Notes: generated by a model not told the origin, from the sequence alone. Shown: positions 31,537-43,615, counted from the stretch's first letter. The stretch is DNA of 64,000 nt from Amylostereum areolatum (GCA_012932865.1 SAXG01000057.1:1-64000); one strand, 5' to 3'. Numbers and translations are program-made.

Positions 31537-33092
31537 ATGCCCTCGAGCTCGCAAGCGCACGACCGCATCTTCGACAGAGTGTACGTGACCCGCCCGCCCC
31601 TCTCCCCCCCGCTGACCGCCCCTCGCACGGACAGCACGGCGAATATGACGGCCGAGGAGATCATGGCGAAGCTCGCGCTGGGCGGCGACGTCCTCGAATG
31701 CCTAGAGCGTCCGGGAAGCGCGCGCGATAGAGCGGAGGAGCTGTACGTGGCCCGTCACGCGTCAACCATCGCTCCCTCTGCATCAGCTTCGTCGACGCTG
31801 ACACGGACCCCGCACGCTCTTCGTGCGCCCCAGGATCGCGTCGGTGCCGCCAGCGCAGTTCGAAGCCAAGCTCGACCAAGCGCTGCACACGCCCATCGGG
31901 GAGACGGTGCGCACGACGGCGCGCCCGATCCAGTACTGCTCCAAGTGCGGCGAGCGCGTGGAGTGCATGCTCTGCTCCAAGGCCCGTCCTCCTCTTCCCC
32001 TTTTTCCCGCCCGCCCGCTCATCCCCATGGCCCTCCCCTCGCAGTGCAAGACCGCGCTCTACTGCACCAAGCACGTGCGTCCCCTCCCCCCTCTCCCGCC
32101 TTCTCCCCTCCTCTGACGAGTCCCCGCCCCGCCGCCCAGTGCCAAAAAGCAGACTGGTCAGTCCACCCACCCCGTCTTTGCCCTCCCCTCTCCTCCGCAT
32201 CGCGCTCGGATCCTTACTCCCTCCCCCTCTTCCAGGCCAGCTCACAAGCGCTTCTGCCAACGCACAATCCCGAAGAAGGCCGTGCACGAGAACAAGATCC
32301 TCGTCCTCGGCTCGCGCGCGATGTACATCCCGCTCATCCAACAAACCCTCGTCTACCTCGTCTTCCGCAAACTTGCCCTCGACCGCCGCAGCGCCCCCTG
32401 GCCCTCCAGCCCCGCCGACGCCGTCGTCCGCCTCACCTGGGACCTCGTCCCCGTCTGCTCCCCCGCCGCATTCCACGCCGCCGCCGCCGCCGCCCCCCGC
32501 TCCGCCCCGGACGACGACGACGACGACGACGACGACGGGGGCGGCCCTCTTCTGTCGATGGTGCAGCTCGTCTCCGTCGACGTCGTCCCCCGGCGCGTCC
32601 TCCCCGCCTACATCCGCACCGCCCTCGCCAGCCCCGGCCGCGCGGCCGCGATGCACACCGCACCAGGGCCGGACGACCTCCGCGTCGACCTCGTCTGCCT
32701 CGCCGCGCCCCGCGCGCAGTGCGCCCGGCCGAAGATCCACGAGAACTACTTCCTGTACACGCCCGCGATGGCCGGCTGCCTCCGCGCGCTCGGGGAGGCG
32801 TGCGCGCACGCGGGCTCGCCGTTCGTCACGCCCAGGGGGGACGTGGCGGGGCTGACGGGGGAGGAGATCATGATTCGGTGCGTTTTGTGTGGTGTTTCCC
32901 CCCTTTTTTTGTGGGTGGATGGCTGAAGGGAGGGGGGTAGGACGATCAACGAGGCTATCGTGCTGGACACGGGCAACGAATGGCGGTTGCGTACGGTTTG
33001 TGTCTCTTTGTGGCCTTTGCATGCCCGTACTACGCACTGACCGAGGTCTGCATGTACGCCCACAGCGTCCCCGCGAAGAGGTGGAAGGGTGA
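31537..33092 (+). CDS. MYND zinc-finger protein (8 exons), intact copy
   Basis: Exons by eye: 31537-31580, 31635-31742, 31834-31981, 32045-32074, 32140-32156, 32236-32877, 32941-32995, 33066-33092. The start is MPSSSQAHDRIFD. The MYND finger is assembled over four exons: CSKCGERVECMLCSK, CKTALYCTKH, CQKADW, PAHKRFC. It is followed by a conserved region (VRLTWDLVP, NYFLYTPAM) interrupted by an Ala run and an Asp run of about nine residues. The intron at 31982-32044 begins GC rather than GT; the paralogue at 45965-47329 has an intron at exactly this point with GT, which supports it. MYND fingers usually bind proline-rich partners; the role here is unknown. Neighbours are a TIR element upstream and the acid phosphatase 390 bp downstream. 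Confidence 0.85.
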
Positions 33093-33479
33093 CGGCCGGT
33101 GGTGCATGTATGCGCGTCTCGTCCTCCGTACTTATCTACGATTGGAACCGACTCCGGGTTCGCCGGGTGGAATATGAAAAAGCAACGTGACGTCGTCGGC
33201 GTGTGTGCATATGTGCGTCGCCCCTTCGTCGATGGGATATGTTGAAGTTCGGTCGACGTCGATGACGGCGCCTGCTTTCTCCCTCGCGCGCGCGCGTCTC
33301 CCTCATTCACGTCTGGCGAGGACGCGAGGACGGCTTATCGCTGTCTCCCGAGCACGTTCGTCCCAAACGTATCACTACTGGATAGCTTATTCAGAGTTCC
33401 TGAGTTCCGATAAGTACAAGCGGCACGGGGGCGTCTGCCAGTGCAGCACCCATCCCCATTGACCAGTTCCGACGCACAA
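33093..33479. other. Intergenic stretch between MYND and phosphatase genes
   Basis: About 390 bp, holding the MYND 3' flank and the phosphatase promoter. A pyrimidine-rich TCCCTCGCGCGCGCG stretch lies near 33282. No other gene is seen. Confidence 0.5.
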
Positions 33480-35564
33480 ATGCTCTCCACGACGACGACA
33501 ACCCTCCTCCTCCCCTACCTCCTCTCCCACCTCCGAGTCCAACCGGCCCGCTCGGCACGCATCGACCCGGGCCCCGGCTTCAACGGCACCGGGATCTACA
33601 ACGCGTCCACGACCCCGCGCGCGCTGCCGTGGAACACCTACAACTACTGCAACGCGCCGCACGTCCACGCCGCGCACTACCGCGCGCCCGACGGCGCGGT
33701 GCTCGTGTATCTGAACGGGATGATGCGCCATCACAAGGTGCGTGCCCCCCCGACCTACATGCTCTTCCCTCACTCATCCGTTCGTTTACACCTCCCCACG
33801 GCCCCCACCTCTCGTTCCCATCCACACCCTCGCCGCCCACACCCCTCGCCGCCCACACCCCACGCCCTTGTCCACGCACAGCGCACGCCCGACAACCTCT
33901 ACCCGGACGAGAACGCGCTGAACCCCGCCGCGGGGTGGGACTGCGCCAACATCGAGCAGCTGGACTACGTCGGCGGCGGCGCGCAGGTGCGTCCGCTGAC
34001 CGAGACGCCGGGCGCGCACCCGTTTCGGAGCTTGGTGTGGAACGGGACGTGCGAGGCGGGGCAGCTGACGCGGGGCGGGTTCGAGGACGCGGTGCAGCAC
34101 GGACGGGTGAGCGTCTGCCCTCTTCTTCTTCTTCATCTTCTTCACCTTCCTCTTCTTTTGCGCGCGGGTCGATGTATGCGCGCGTCCGGTCCCACTCCCG
34201 TCGCTGATTCACCGCCGTTTTACCGCCGGGCAGGACCTGTGGTCCGTCTACCACCACACCCTCCACTTCCTCTCCGCCGTCGCCCCGGACGAGATCGCCA
34301 TCCGCGTCTCGCCCAGCGCCCGCACGATGCAAGTCGCCAGCGGCCTGCTCCGCGGCATGGACCCGTCCACCGCGAACCGCGTCTGGCCCGTCGCCGTCGA
34401 GCCCTCCACCGTGCGTCGTCCCCCCCGCCGCGCGAACGCATGGACACTTACCCTGGGGAAAACACGCCGGCAGATCGACTCGCTCGTCCCGAGCTACGCG
34501 TGCCCCGGCGCGGACGCCATCCGCGACGCGTACCAGGCCGTGCCCGCGTGGACGGACCACCTCGTCGCGTCCGCGGACCTGCAGGCGCGGCTCGACGCCA
34601 CGCTCGGCACGGCGGGGCTCGACGCCTGGTCTTCCTGGTGTGAGTGCCATACCCGTGCCGCCTTCCTCCTCCCCCCTCTCCCCCCTCCCCCCGCCTCGGG
34701 TTTCTCGCTGACGAAAAAAAAAAAACACTCTCCGGCACAGACGACCACTTCTTCGACACGTTCACCGCGCGCACGTGCAACGGACACCCGCTGCCGTGCA
34801 ACGCCACCGGCGCGTGCGTCGCGGCGGAGGACGCGGACGCGGTGCACGCCTTGGGCGATTTCGAGTACAAGTGCGTGCGTTCGTTCGTTCGTTCGCTTCC
34901 TCCTTCCCCTTCCATTCCTCACGCCGCCCTTCCCCTCCCCTTCCATTCCTCACGTCACCCCCCCCCCCCCTTCCCTTCCTCCGCTGACGTCGCCCCGCAA
35001 CCCAGCTACATCTGGAACGCCGCCCCGAACGCCACGGCCTACGTCCAGCTCACCTTCGGTGCGCGCGCACGTTCCGTCTCCCGCCCGCCGATATCCCGAT
35101 TGCTGAGCGCTGACGGGCCAGGCGTGATGTTCGCCGAGCTCGCGCGCAACTTCGCCGCGTTCCGCGACGGGAGCGAAGGCTACAAGGCGCGGCTGTACGT
35201 CGGGCACGACGGCTCGCTCGTCCGGCTCGCGAAGGGGCTCGGGCTGGGCGCGGACGCGCCGCTGCGGTGGCCGGCGCTCGGGTCGGAGGTGATGATGGAG
35301 GCGCGTGCCCCGTCCTCTCTTCTGCGCGCGGACGTTCGGCAACGTCTCTCTGCGCGCGGGTTTTGCAAAGGAGGCTGACGATCGCGTGTGCAGGTGTGGA
35401 AGACGGGGGAGGGCCAGGGGGAGATGTACGTGCGCGTCATGCACGAGGGGACGGCGGTGCCGGCGCTGGCGTGGGTGCCGTTGGACGCGTTCATCGAGAG
35501 GCTGTACGCGCAGGTGCCGGCGGGGATATTCGAGGCGTGCACGGGGTCGACGGCGGCGTCGTGA
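33480..35564 (+). CDS. Secreted histidine acid phosphatase (8 exons)
   Basis: Exons by eye: 33480-33737, 33882-34106, 34234-34410, 34474-34639, 34741-34870, 35006-35058, 35122-35300, 35394-35564. They total 1359 nt, or 452 residues. The N-terminus (MLSTTTTTLLLPYLLSHLRV) looks like a signal peptide. The catalytic motif of the histidine phosphatase superfamily appears as RHHK/RTP split by intron 1 (the family form is RHGxRxP). The proton-donor HD is in YVGHDGSLVRL (exon 7). Several Asn-x-Thr sequons fit a secreted glycoprotein. Intron 7 appears to start with GC (GAG/GCGCGT), which keeps the frame. It hydrolyses phosphomonoesters outside the cell or in the wall. The left-arm copy lost its 3' end by deletion. 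Confidence 0.88.
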
Positions 35565-36270
35565 ACCAATCAAACTTGAATGTGTATTTCCTTCCCTCCC
35601 CGTTCGAATGCGGAAAACCGAAGTAGGGGAGAGCCGTCGGACTCATATTGTACTATCCTCCGTCCTTACCATGGCAGGGCGGACGTTGGGCGCCCCCGAA
35701 CCGCGGCATAGTAAGGCTCGAGGCACGCGAGTCGTCGTGTATTGAGTATGCGGTTATTGAGTATACGATAGGATATACATCTGTGGGGAAGGTCGTCAGA
35801 ACAGACCCTCAGCGATCGGTACTGTGGCCGCTCACATTAGTACGAACCAACGCCCAGGGTTTCCAACCAAGTAAAAATAAACGCCATGCCGTGTACTCGG
35901 CGCTGAAGCTGAAGCTTAAGGCTGCCTCGTCCGAGTCCATTACGAGATTTCGAGCCCCCTTTCCCAACCTTTTCCATCGTGTTTCGCGCCCCCCCTCCCC
36001 CTCTTCGCAGTCCTTCCTCCAATTCGGACGTCGAACAAAGTGTGCCCCCGGTCGTGTATTCTATATCCCGGGAATCCTCTGTCCAGCCTCCGCATCGTCA
36101 AGGTACGGCGCCTCAGGATATATTATATGGTTGAGAAACGACTCACCACTCACGCAGAACCCGCCGTGACGGCAAAAATATACTGTAAAATGCGCCGTCG
36201 CATGAGCCGGCAACTGAACAGGCGCCTGCGAAGACGATCACAGATAGTGCGCTACATACCTCCGCGAAGC
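35565..36270. other. Intergenic stretch between convergent genes
   Basis: Present only in the right arm. No gene is seen; it holds the 3' flanks of the phosphatase (plus) and the F-box gene (minus). Confidence 0.5.
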
Positions 36271-38626
36271 TCACCAGTCCCACGGCATGCTGTCCTCCCC
36301 CACCCACGACGCGAACTCCCTCGCCATCCCCCCGTCGATCTCCTCTAGCGCACACGCACGCGTCGCATTTAACGAACGGCCTTCTCTCCCGAGGCGCCTC
36401 ACAACGACCGTGCCGTTTGAGGCCAGCGCGCGCCGGTCCACGGCGTAGGTTTCGTCCCCGAGGCGAAGCAGGCTCGTGCTGGGGAGGACGGCCGCGATCG
36501 ATGCGGGCGGGGTGGCGGGGGAGAGCGAGGGGAACACCAGGATGGCGAGGCCTTGGGGGAGTCCGGCGCAGATGGGCTAGGATACGTCCATAGAACGTCA
36601 GACCGTGCGTTTTCCCCCGCCGCCGCGGTGCGATTGGATACGCGTGATCATGGGATGAGAAAAACTCACCGCGAGCGATCCCTCGTCCTCGTCCTCGTCC
36701 GCGGTCGCCATCGCCGGGGCGTCGCCGTGCAAACAGAGCGCGCGCACCGTGCGCGGCACGAGCCACCCTGCGAGCGCGGGCTTCAGATCGCGCGGCACGT
36801 CCATCGCGAGCGTCTCCAGGCCGTGCAGCGTCGGGAGCACGCTCCACACCGCGGCGTCGTATCCCAGCCTGCGCCGCCGGGCGCGCGAACCGTCGGAGAG
36901 GCGGAGGGAGCGGAGGAGCGGGTGGTGGCGGACGAAGTCGGTGAGGGCGGGAAAGAGGTCGGGGTCGTCGGTGCCGTCTGGATGTGGATGTTGCGTTTCG
37001 TCGTCGGCGGCGGCGACGAAGTGGAAGGCGAGGAGGGAGGGAAGGGCGGTGGGGTGGGCGCGGAAGGAGGGGGAGAGCGCGGAGGAGCCGTGTGGGAGGA
37101 CGCAGGTGAGACGGAGGTGTTTGAGGCGGACGCCTTCGGTGAGGACCCGGTCCAGTAGTATCTGCCCGCTGGAGCCATCTTGGAAGGTGGCGTGGAGGTC
37201 GAGAGAGGTGAGGTCGTTGAACGGGATGCGGGGCTCTGGAGGAAGGCGTGGAGTGTGGAGGACGAGGGAGGTGAGGGCCGCGGTACGGTGTGTGAGGAGG
37301 GACGTGAGGGAGGGAGGGAAGGTGCGAGGGCCGTAGGCGAAACGCGCGAGGGAGGGGAAGGAGGGGAGGGAAGAAGGGAGAGGCGACGTTGGACTGTATA
37401 CCGTACATATGTCGCTCAGGAGAAATAAAAGAGAGGAGGGGAAATAATAAAGGCGTACTCGAGGATGAGGCTCGTCAGCGCTGGATGGCATTCCGCCAGA
37501 GCGACGAGCAGCGCCTGCGTCGCCCGTCCGTCCGTCCTGCACCCGAACGTATCCAGATTCGACAGTTTGGGGAGCAGGTTGAGGATCATGGCTAGGTGAA
37601 AACGGCGCGCGCGTGAGGACGACGGGTGTTAACGGTAAAGGAGGAGGGAAAAGACGGAGACGCACTGAGCTGAAAGGTCGCGTCGTCCGTGTCGACCGCG
37701 TCTGCGTCCGCGGGGACGACGAGGACGAGCGAGCGCACGTATCCCGCGTAGATGGCGTCGGACGCGAGATGGCCGATGATCCCCGCGCTCCGCCTCGCAT
37801 GCCAGCCCGCTTCGTCGCCGTCGCCGTCGCCGTCGTCCGAGCCCAATGAGGCGTAGGCGGGACTCCCAAAGCGCAGGTGCAGGCGACGGAAGAGCAGCTG
37901 GCGGGCGATGGCGGAGAGCACGTGCGGAACGCGGAGGATGGCGCGCAGGTCGCGCTTGGGCAAGTAGGACGCGATCTGTCGCCAGATCTCGTTGGAGAAC
38001 CGCGGTGGGAGGCGCACCGTTCGCGCGGACGGATGGTACTGCGGGAGGCCAAGTCAGACGTGCGTTCGAAGGGAGGCCTGGAGTTTTGGGGAGACGAGGA
38101 GGGCGGTGGACGTACCGAGCTTCCGGGCTGATATTTTCCGACGGTGAAGATGAGTCCGGCGGCCTCTCGGTGATGGGGGTTCAGCTGCAGGATCATCTGT
38201 AGATCTGAGATTTGTACAGGCGTGAGCGGACGAATGGAAAGAAGAAGGGAGGGCTGAGGGTGGCTCACCTTGCTGCGCGGCCTCGCGCAGGCCAGCCGCG
38301 AACCGTGCCTTCGCTCTAAGGAGCCGCGCTTGGATGATTTTGTCTTCGCGGGTGGCGGACGCCTGGAGGACGGACTGGGTCGCGTTCTCGATGGTCGTGC
38401 GGGATCTGTAGCCGAACGAGGCGGGCGTCAACGCGTGCGGGGGCCGGGAGTAAGGTTTTGGGGATAGAAGGTGGGAGATAGGAGCGTTCACGTACGCGGG
38501 GGAGGAGCTGAACGAATCCGAGACGCGTTCCATGGCGTACAGGAGCACGTCCGTCTTTTGATCGCTCGTGAGCGCGGAGACGACGTCGCGCATGCTGGCG
38601 TCCAAGATGTGCGGGTTGAACACCAT
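36271..38626 (-). CDS. F-box protein with leucine-rich-repeat-like C-terminus
   Basis: The ATG is the complement of 38624-38626 (MVFNPHILDASMRDVV) and the stop is at 36271. Several short introns, exact borders approximate. An N-terminal helical part (EKIIQARLLRAKARFAAGLREA-like residues) is followed by a clear F-box, LPPRFSNEIWRQIASYLPKR with HVLSAIARQLLF, near 37990-37880. Leucine-spaced segments follow (LTSLVLHTPRLP, LTSLDLHATF, LKHLRLTC, LRSLRLSDG), as in substrate-binding repeats. The end is GEDSMPWDW. F-box proteins link substrates to SCF ubiquitin ligases. The gene lies wholly in the segment missing from the left arm, so it is single-copy in this window. Confidence 0.8.
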
Positions 38627-38769
38627 GGCGGTCCGAGTCGTGGATCGGCCGCTGCCACCACGACGACGTGAGAAAATCTGAGAATACGGGCGTTGTCGGC
38701 GTTACACGGGGTTGGTGGATTCGAAAACGAAAAGGGAGTGGGGGGCGGGGATGAAGCTGGCGATAAATC

Positions 38770-39150
38770 ACAGCCAGTAACATACACGAGTCTGACCTTT
38801 GTATGCTCTAGCAGAGCACATAGGCCGCCGTCGACACGGATATAGGCCGGGGCTGTGGACGACCACGTCGTTCTGGGTCTGTCCAGGCGTAGGCCAATCC
38901 AGATGATGACTTGCAACTCGTGCTCTGGCGCCAGATACGCGGGGGCCACGACCTGATTAAAAAATCAGTAATCTGGAATCCTGAGGGCGCGGAAAGAGGC
39001 TCCCGTGGGCCATTGTGCGGACGGAGGTAGAAGTGGGAGGTTGCGGTCGAGGGCGATGTCGTACACGGTACAGCGGGGCTACTTACGCGACGAACCTTGT
39101 AGATGTATCTCCGGTAGAAGATAAGGTTCATGTACGCGCCGATCTTGTAG
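38770..39150 (-). CDS. Unrecognised gene fragment, two exons
   Basis: Two open segments on the minus strand join across a good intron (GTAAGT after the residues YKVRR near 39088, acceptor near 38950). The first encodes YKIGAYMNLIFYRRYIYKV, the second APAYLAPEHELQVIIWIG and about 40 more residues. No family is recognised. The 5' side runs into a stop and the 3' side ends near 38800, so it may be a remnant. Right arm only. Confidence 0.35.
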
Positions 39151-39527
39151 ACTTGTTATTGGCGGATCACGCGGCTATAATGAAGTCGGGCACGGGCCCG
39201 CCGCCTTGACTCGTGTCCTCGATCCTCTGCGTGCAACATGGGCGAATTTACAACTGCCCGTGACACGGTTGAATGCCATCCTTGTATATGAAGGACTCGA
39301 AGGTGTGCCCTCGGTCGTGTACAAGTACAATGGTCCCGAGTCGTCAGGGCCACTTTACCTCGGTTTACGAGGCAAGCGTACACGGGATCGCGCGGCCAAG
39401 GAACTGAATACCGAACCTAAACACACACAAGCGCAAGGGGAAATGGGCATCCTGAGCAGCGTTCATCGATAAGGATTAATCCGAAAGGACCGTCCCATAA
39501 ATGATAACAAGTCTTGCGGAAGGCCCG

Positions 39528-40060
39528 TTAGCACGCTGTCTCCAAGGTAAACCAACCTGTAAGCCACAGGGCCTCGCGGCGAGCGATGTCAACACGTTCC
39601 CAGCCGCTAAACGGGCAATCAGCCGATAGACGCGTTTTCAGAAGGTCGTCAAACGAACCGACAAACACCGAGCTGTGAGCACTTCCTCGGGATGAATGCT
39701 GAGCCACCAACCGCTGGTAAAAAGCACGCGTCCATCATTCTCGGCGCTGAACACCTTAACGTCATTCCGTGCGATATCCGACTCATCCCAAGTGTTGCAG
39801 GGCCTGGGGTACGGGGTACAGGGATTGACCGAGAGGAGCGTGGGCGTGTGCTCCACGTTCGACCCAACGAGCTAGAGCGGTTGACATAGGGTTAGAAGGA
39901 CGAGACGGAGGACTAGGGTGGATATACCCACCTCGAAATCCTGGATCTTCTTCTCAAATCTCACGATCGTGTTCCGGTTGGTATCGCGCAGACCAACACC
40001 GAATGTAACGCAAGAGTGATGTTGGACCTGGGAATGAAACATGTAAGTGGCATGTTCGAC
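39528..40060 (-). pseudogene. Decayed formate-dehydrogenase-like relic
   Basis: On the minus strand at about 40040-39935, one short frame reads CVTFGVGLRDTNRN, then further on KKIQDFEV followed by GTGGGT. The real formate dehydrogenase exon at about 44730-44635 reads [14 protein letters not shown], then EKQIQVLEV followed by a GT intron start. Downstream at about 39780, SDIARNDVKVF resembles [14 protein letters not shown] of the real gene. Stops and frame changes interrupt everything. This looks like an old duplicate, now a relic, about 3.5 kb from the functional gene and inside the segment lost from the left arm. The match is short, so it remains tentative. Confidence 0.45.
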
Positions 40061-40360
40061 TGCAAAACTGCGTAGTGAGATGCTCGGACCTGTTGCGGCG
40101 TGCTATGCTCGTGGGTCTGCGGGGTGGAGGAAAAGCGTCGCCCTGTAAAATTTTCCTGCACATCTGCGATCTATAGAAGAAATTTATAACGAATGAGATA
40201 CGCATGTAGGGAGGAGACGTGCTCACAAGACGGTATTGCCTTCGGTACATCGATCGGCTATGATGATGGCGGCTTTCATTCGTACACAAGGGAGACGTCC
40301 CTGTAAACGTCATCTTCGGCTCCTTGGGGTGGTCTTTAGGAATGAATCGACATACCTAAT

Positions 40361-40791
40361 CATCCGAAGTATGGCACCCGCCCAAACTTTTCAGGTCGCC
40401 CGAGGGCTCGAAAATCTCCTGCGCAAGCGCACGCCTGACGTGACACGTCTGCTACACCATGACCTTTCTGAGGTCAATTCTTCTGAAATAATAAGGATAT
40501 CCGCGTTCCGTTCACTGAAATGCTTGTGAGAATGAGGAATGCGCAATATAGGGAGAGTAGATGTTTGCTTTGAGAGTGTGGTAGTAAGGACGGCGGCGAC
40601 GGGTGACTCGGGAGTCGGGACACCGGGGCCCGGCCGGAAGATCACTACTTATATAATCCACGTGACTCTCTCCATTGTTCTTGCCGAAGTCGACTTGACC
40701 TTGGTTTTCCAATGGCAACCCTCTTGACCTCTGACCACGACCACCGCACCCGCACCCTTCCTTGAACCTCAAAATTTACCGTAAAGCCCTA
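40361..40791. promoter_or_regulatory. Upstream region of right F-box gene
   Basis: Mirror of 1435-1866. It contains TTATATAA near 40650 followed by CACGTG. A short open frame (MAPAQTFQVARG) at 40372 is not a supported gene. Confidence 0.45.
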
Positions 40792-43326
40792 ATGCCTGCC
40801 CCGCCTCGCAAAGCGAAGCGCAAAACTGTCGCCAAGCGAGATGCTCAACCCGTTCAACGAAAAGGACAAGGTCCGAAATCGCGTCGTTATTACCACCCTA
40901 CCTGATTGTACTGACACACGCATGATATCAGAGCGGCCACAGAAGAGGATCGCGAAGACGAAAAAAGTCATTTATCATGAGATTCAACGTTTGGTTCCAA
41001 CCCCTTTCAACGACCTCGCCGAAGACCATTTGGATGTCTTTCTGGAGGTGCGTTTCTCGCATCCCACTCTCACTCAGGATGTCGATGGGACTCACTTCGC
41101 TTATCCCTTTAGATTACGAAGCGGCTGCATCCCGCCGATCTCATTCGGCTGACCTGGACCAACAAGCGCTTCTGCACACGTCTCACTTCGAGGAATTTCC
41201 GACCAGTGTGGGAGTCGTCATGCAGGAAATACGCCTCTGGACGCCCCCCACGTCCACTGGGTATGTCGCCTTGCGGATGGGCCCACGTGTTTCGTGAGGA
41301 GTGCCATGTGAGTCTTTCGCTCTTTGTTTCCTTCGCGCGCGCTGACGGTTCCGCGATAGCATTGCGGGAACAAAACAACGAACCCCATTCTCTTTCCACT
41401 CCGCAAGCGCATATGCGATTCGTGTGCCCCGACAAAGTACGTTTACCAGCCCATATCTACGCGCACGCTTTCCTTATATAATCCAATGCCTCCAGGCTGG
41501 TGGGTTGGAGCTATCTTAAGGACAAACTTCCGAAAATGTATGGACGCGCGGGCGATGTACTCGGGGTCGAAAATGTCGTCCCATTTGTACCTCGTAAGCA
41601 TCCTCGGTGATTGTCAAGCCGTGTGCCCGCAACTAACACATCGCATGATGCAGACAACCACAGGCAGTTATACCATGGATTGGTATACGAGAAGGACGCA
41701 GCCGACGAATTCTTCGAGCTGTGGATGGCGGCGCTGAAGAGTGTCAAAAAGGAAGATGGACTTAACGGCTGGCAGAACGCAACCCGAACGTTGGTCCGGG
41801 AAAAGAAGACGATGCTAGAAGGACGCTAGGCGGTGTGTATCTTCTTTCGTCAGATCATGATATTGCATCACTCAACTACGCAATACAGCACTTGAAGGTG
41901 TGCAGCGACTGGCAGGCGAGGGATACACGAAGACGCGAGCAGGCCATTGCAAGGGAGCGAATGGAGACGTACGTTTGGAGACTCTGTTTGCGGCTTGCAT
42001 AGGCTCACCATCGTCTCACAGTATCAAGGAGCGCTTGTTCGACTTGGGGTACACCGAGGCCGACTGGCATGACAGTCAGCTATCCACCCATTGGGGTGTC
42101 AATGTGCGCGAGCCACTCGACGAAAAGAGTACGCTGCTTCGTTTGCCCCGTCATTTTCCTGCCACTGACGCGCGCCGCTCCCATATCCAGAATGGAAGGA
42201 CATCCTTCCTGACCTCCAGTGCGAGATTCAAAGGACGAAGGACAAGCAACTCGCCAGGAAGGCCGAACGTCGGGACTTCGTCTTGCGCGCCTACGCCGAC
42301 ACCGTCCGCCCCGCTGACTTCCCGTTCCTTGCGCGTGTCGAGGACAGCATCGACTCCGTGCCAATTGTTCAGAATATGATCGACCAAGACGTACCGGAGA
42401 TGGACGATGAATGGCGCGCAGCCGTGAAAGCAGCAGTCCCAGAGGTCGTGCAGTCCGCGTTGAAGACATTCCAACGGGAGAAGGAACGCCTGGCGATTGA
42501 AGTTCGAAAGTCGATATCCTCTGAAGGTGTGCCGTCCAGGTCGGACTTGGTTGCTTTCGGGATGGCGCTGGCCGTGTTCCAGCTTCAAGGCGCGGACAGA
42601 TCCCTCTCACCAACCATCTATTTCGGCGCAGACGTCCTTCCAGTGTGGCATGCCGCCTCGACCACTCCAGTGATTAGCCCTGGTGCCCAGGCGATCCTGC
42701 GTTCCTTCATAGCTGCTTTGGGCCTTCCGGAGACCACGACGGCCGAGGAGCTGGACACCATTCCCTCTGCGCGCGTCGCCTGCACCAAGTGTCCCCCTAA
42801 AAAGACGCTCCGTCCTAACGGGAAAGTAAAATTTGTCCCTACGACCCTCGCCTTGACATGGAGGGCATCGGTGCGTTTTTCCTTTCCCCCGTCCACACCA
42901 GGCGTTGACGCATCGTTCTCCCGCAGGTTGACCACACCCTCGAACGACACCCCGCGGAGGCGGTGTCTTTCCGCGCACTCACCCAAGACGAGCTGGCCGA
43001 CGCATGGGAGCGGGAGAAGGTACAGTGGCAGGGACCCTCGACCCGCGATGACCGTGCGGTGTGGGCTTGCTGCCGCTGCCCGCCGCGCGATGCGACCGGC
43101 GATCTGGTGTGGATGCTCAAGAGCACGGCAGAGCTGCACGCGAGGCAAAAGTCAGCCGTCTTTCCCAACCATGCTCTGGATAGCGCTGACCACGAGCTTC
43201 TCCCCTCTCAACAGGCACCGGGTCGCAGTGCCCGCCGAGAACGTCGATTTCTTTTGGAACCCGCGGGTGCGCAAGCCGGAGAGGCCTTGTGTAAACTTTA
43301 CTGTTCAGTCGGGTTTGGACGTGTGA
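40792..43326 (+). pseudogene. F-box protein gene, right copy (nonsense codon)
   Basis: Full-length gene of an Agaricomycete F-box family with many short introns. Exon 1 is 40792-40870 (MPAPPRKAKRK). The F-box is split by an intron at 41048-41112: AEDHLDVFLE / ITKRLHPADLIRLTWTNKRF. It is followed by PVWESSCRKY and a CxxC-like exon (HCGNKTTNPILFPLRKRICD). Later exons carry RERMET, IKERLFDLGYTEADW, WKDILPDLQCE and a Cys/His-rich C-terminus ending NFTVQSGLDV (stop 43324-43326). In this arm codon 41827-41829 is TAG where the left arm has CAG, so the protein would end before the second half. The remaining exons are otherwise well preserved, implying a recent loss or an allele difference. Confidence 0.78.
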
Positions 43327-43615
43327 TTCGCCTCTCGTTGTCGACCCTTCATTGTACTTGGGCTGTTGTATGGCAGCCTCTCCGTGCACATGTACGCCTA
43401 TCGTTATAGCCTTACAAATGCCAACCTGTATTTCTACCATCATATCAATAACTTGTATCTTCATCTCGTGGGTGCAAATGGATCATCATAAAATTAGAAA
43501 TGCATTTGGTTCAGAGTAGTGTATACAGCACGAACAGGAACATGTTTCAAACCAGTATTGACGGACGAAGCGGTTCCTTTTACCATCTTCAGCGTTGGCC
43601 ATCTACGAATGCACA
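43327..43615. other. Intergenic stretch between convergent F-box and formate dehydrogenase genes
   Basis: 289 bp of AT-richer sequence, no gene; the two genes end towards each other. Confidence 0.6.

Larger units (their letters stand above)
19549..42225. repeat. Right arm of giant imperfect inverted repeat
   Basis: Reverse complement of 1-17611. It includes 5094 bp (35267-40360) with no counterpart in the left arm. The outer limit of 42225 is only the point that pairs with window position 1; the true end may lie further right. The chromovirus, the MYND gene and the phosphatase are intact in this arm, whereas the F-box gene carries a nonsense codon. Confidence 0.97.

Noticed and set aside
31661..33310. 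549-codon minus-strand frame over the right MYND gene
   Set aside because: High-GC shadow frame; the plus strand has the conserved MYND cysteines and spliced exons.
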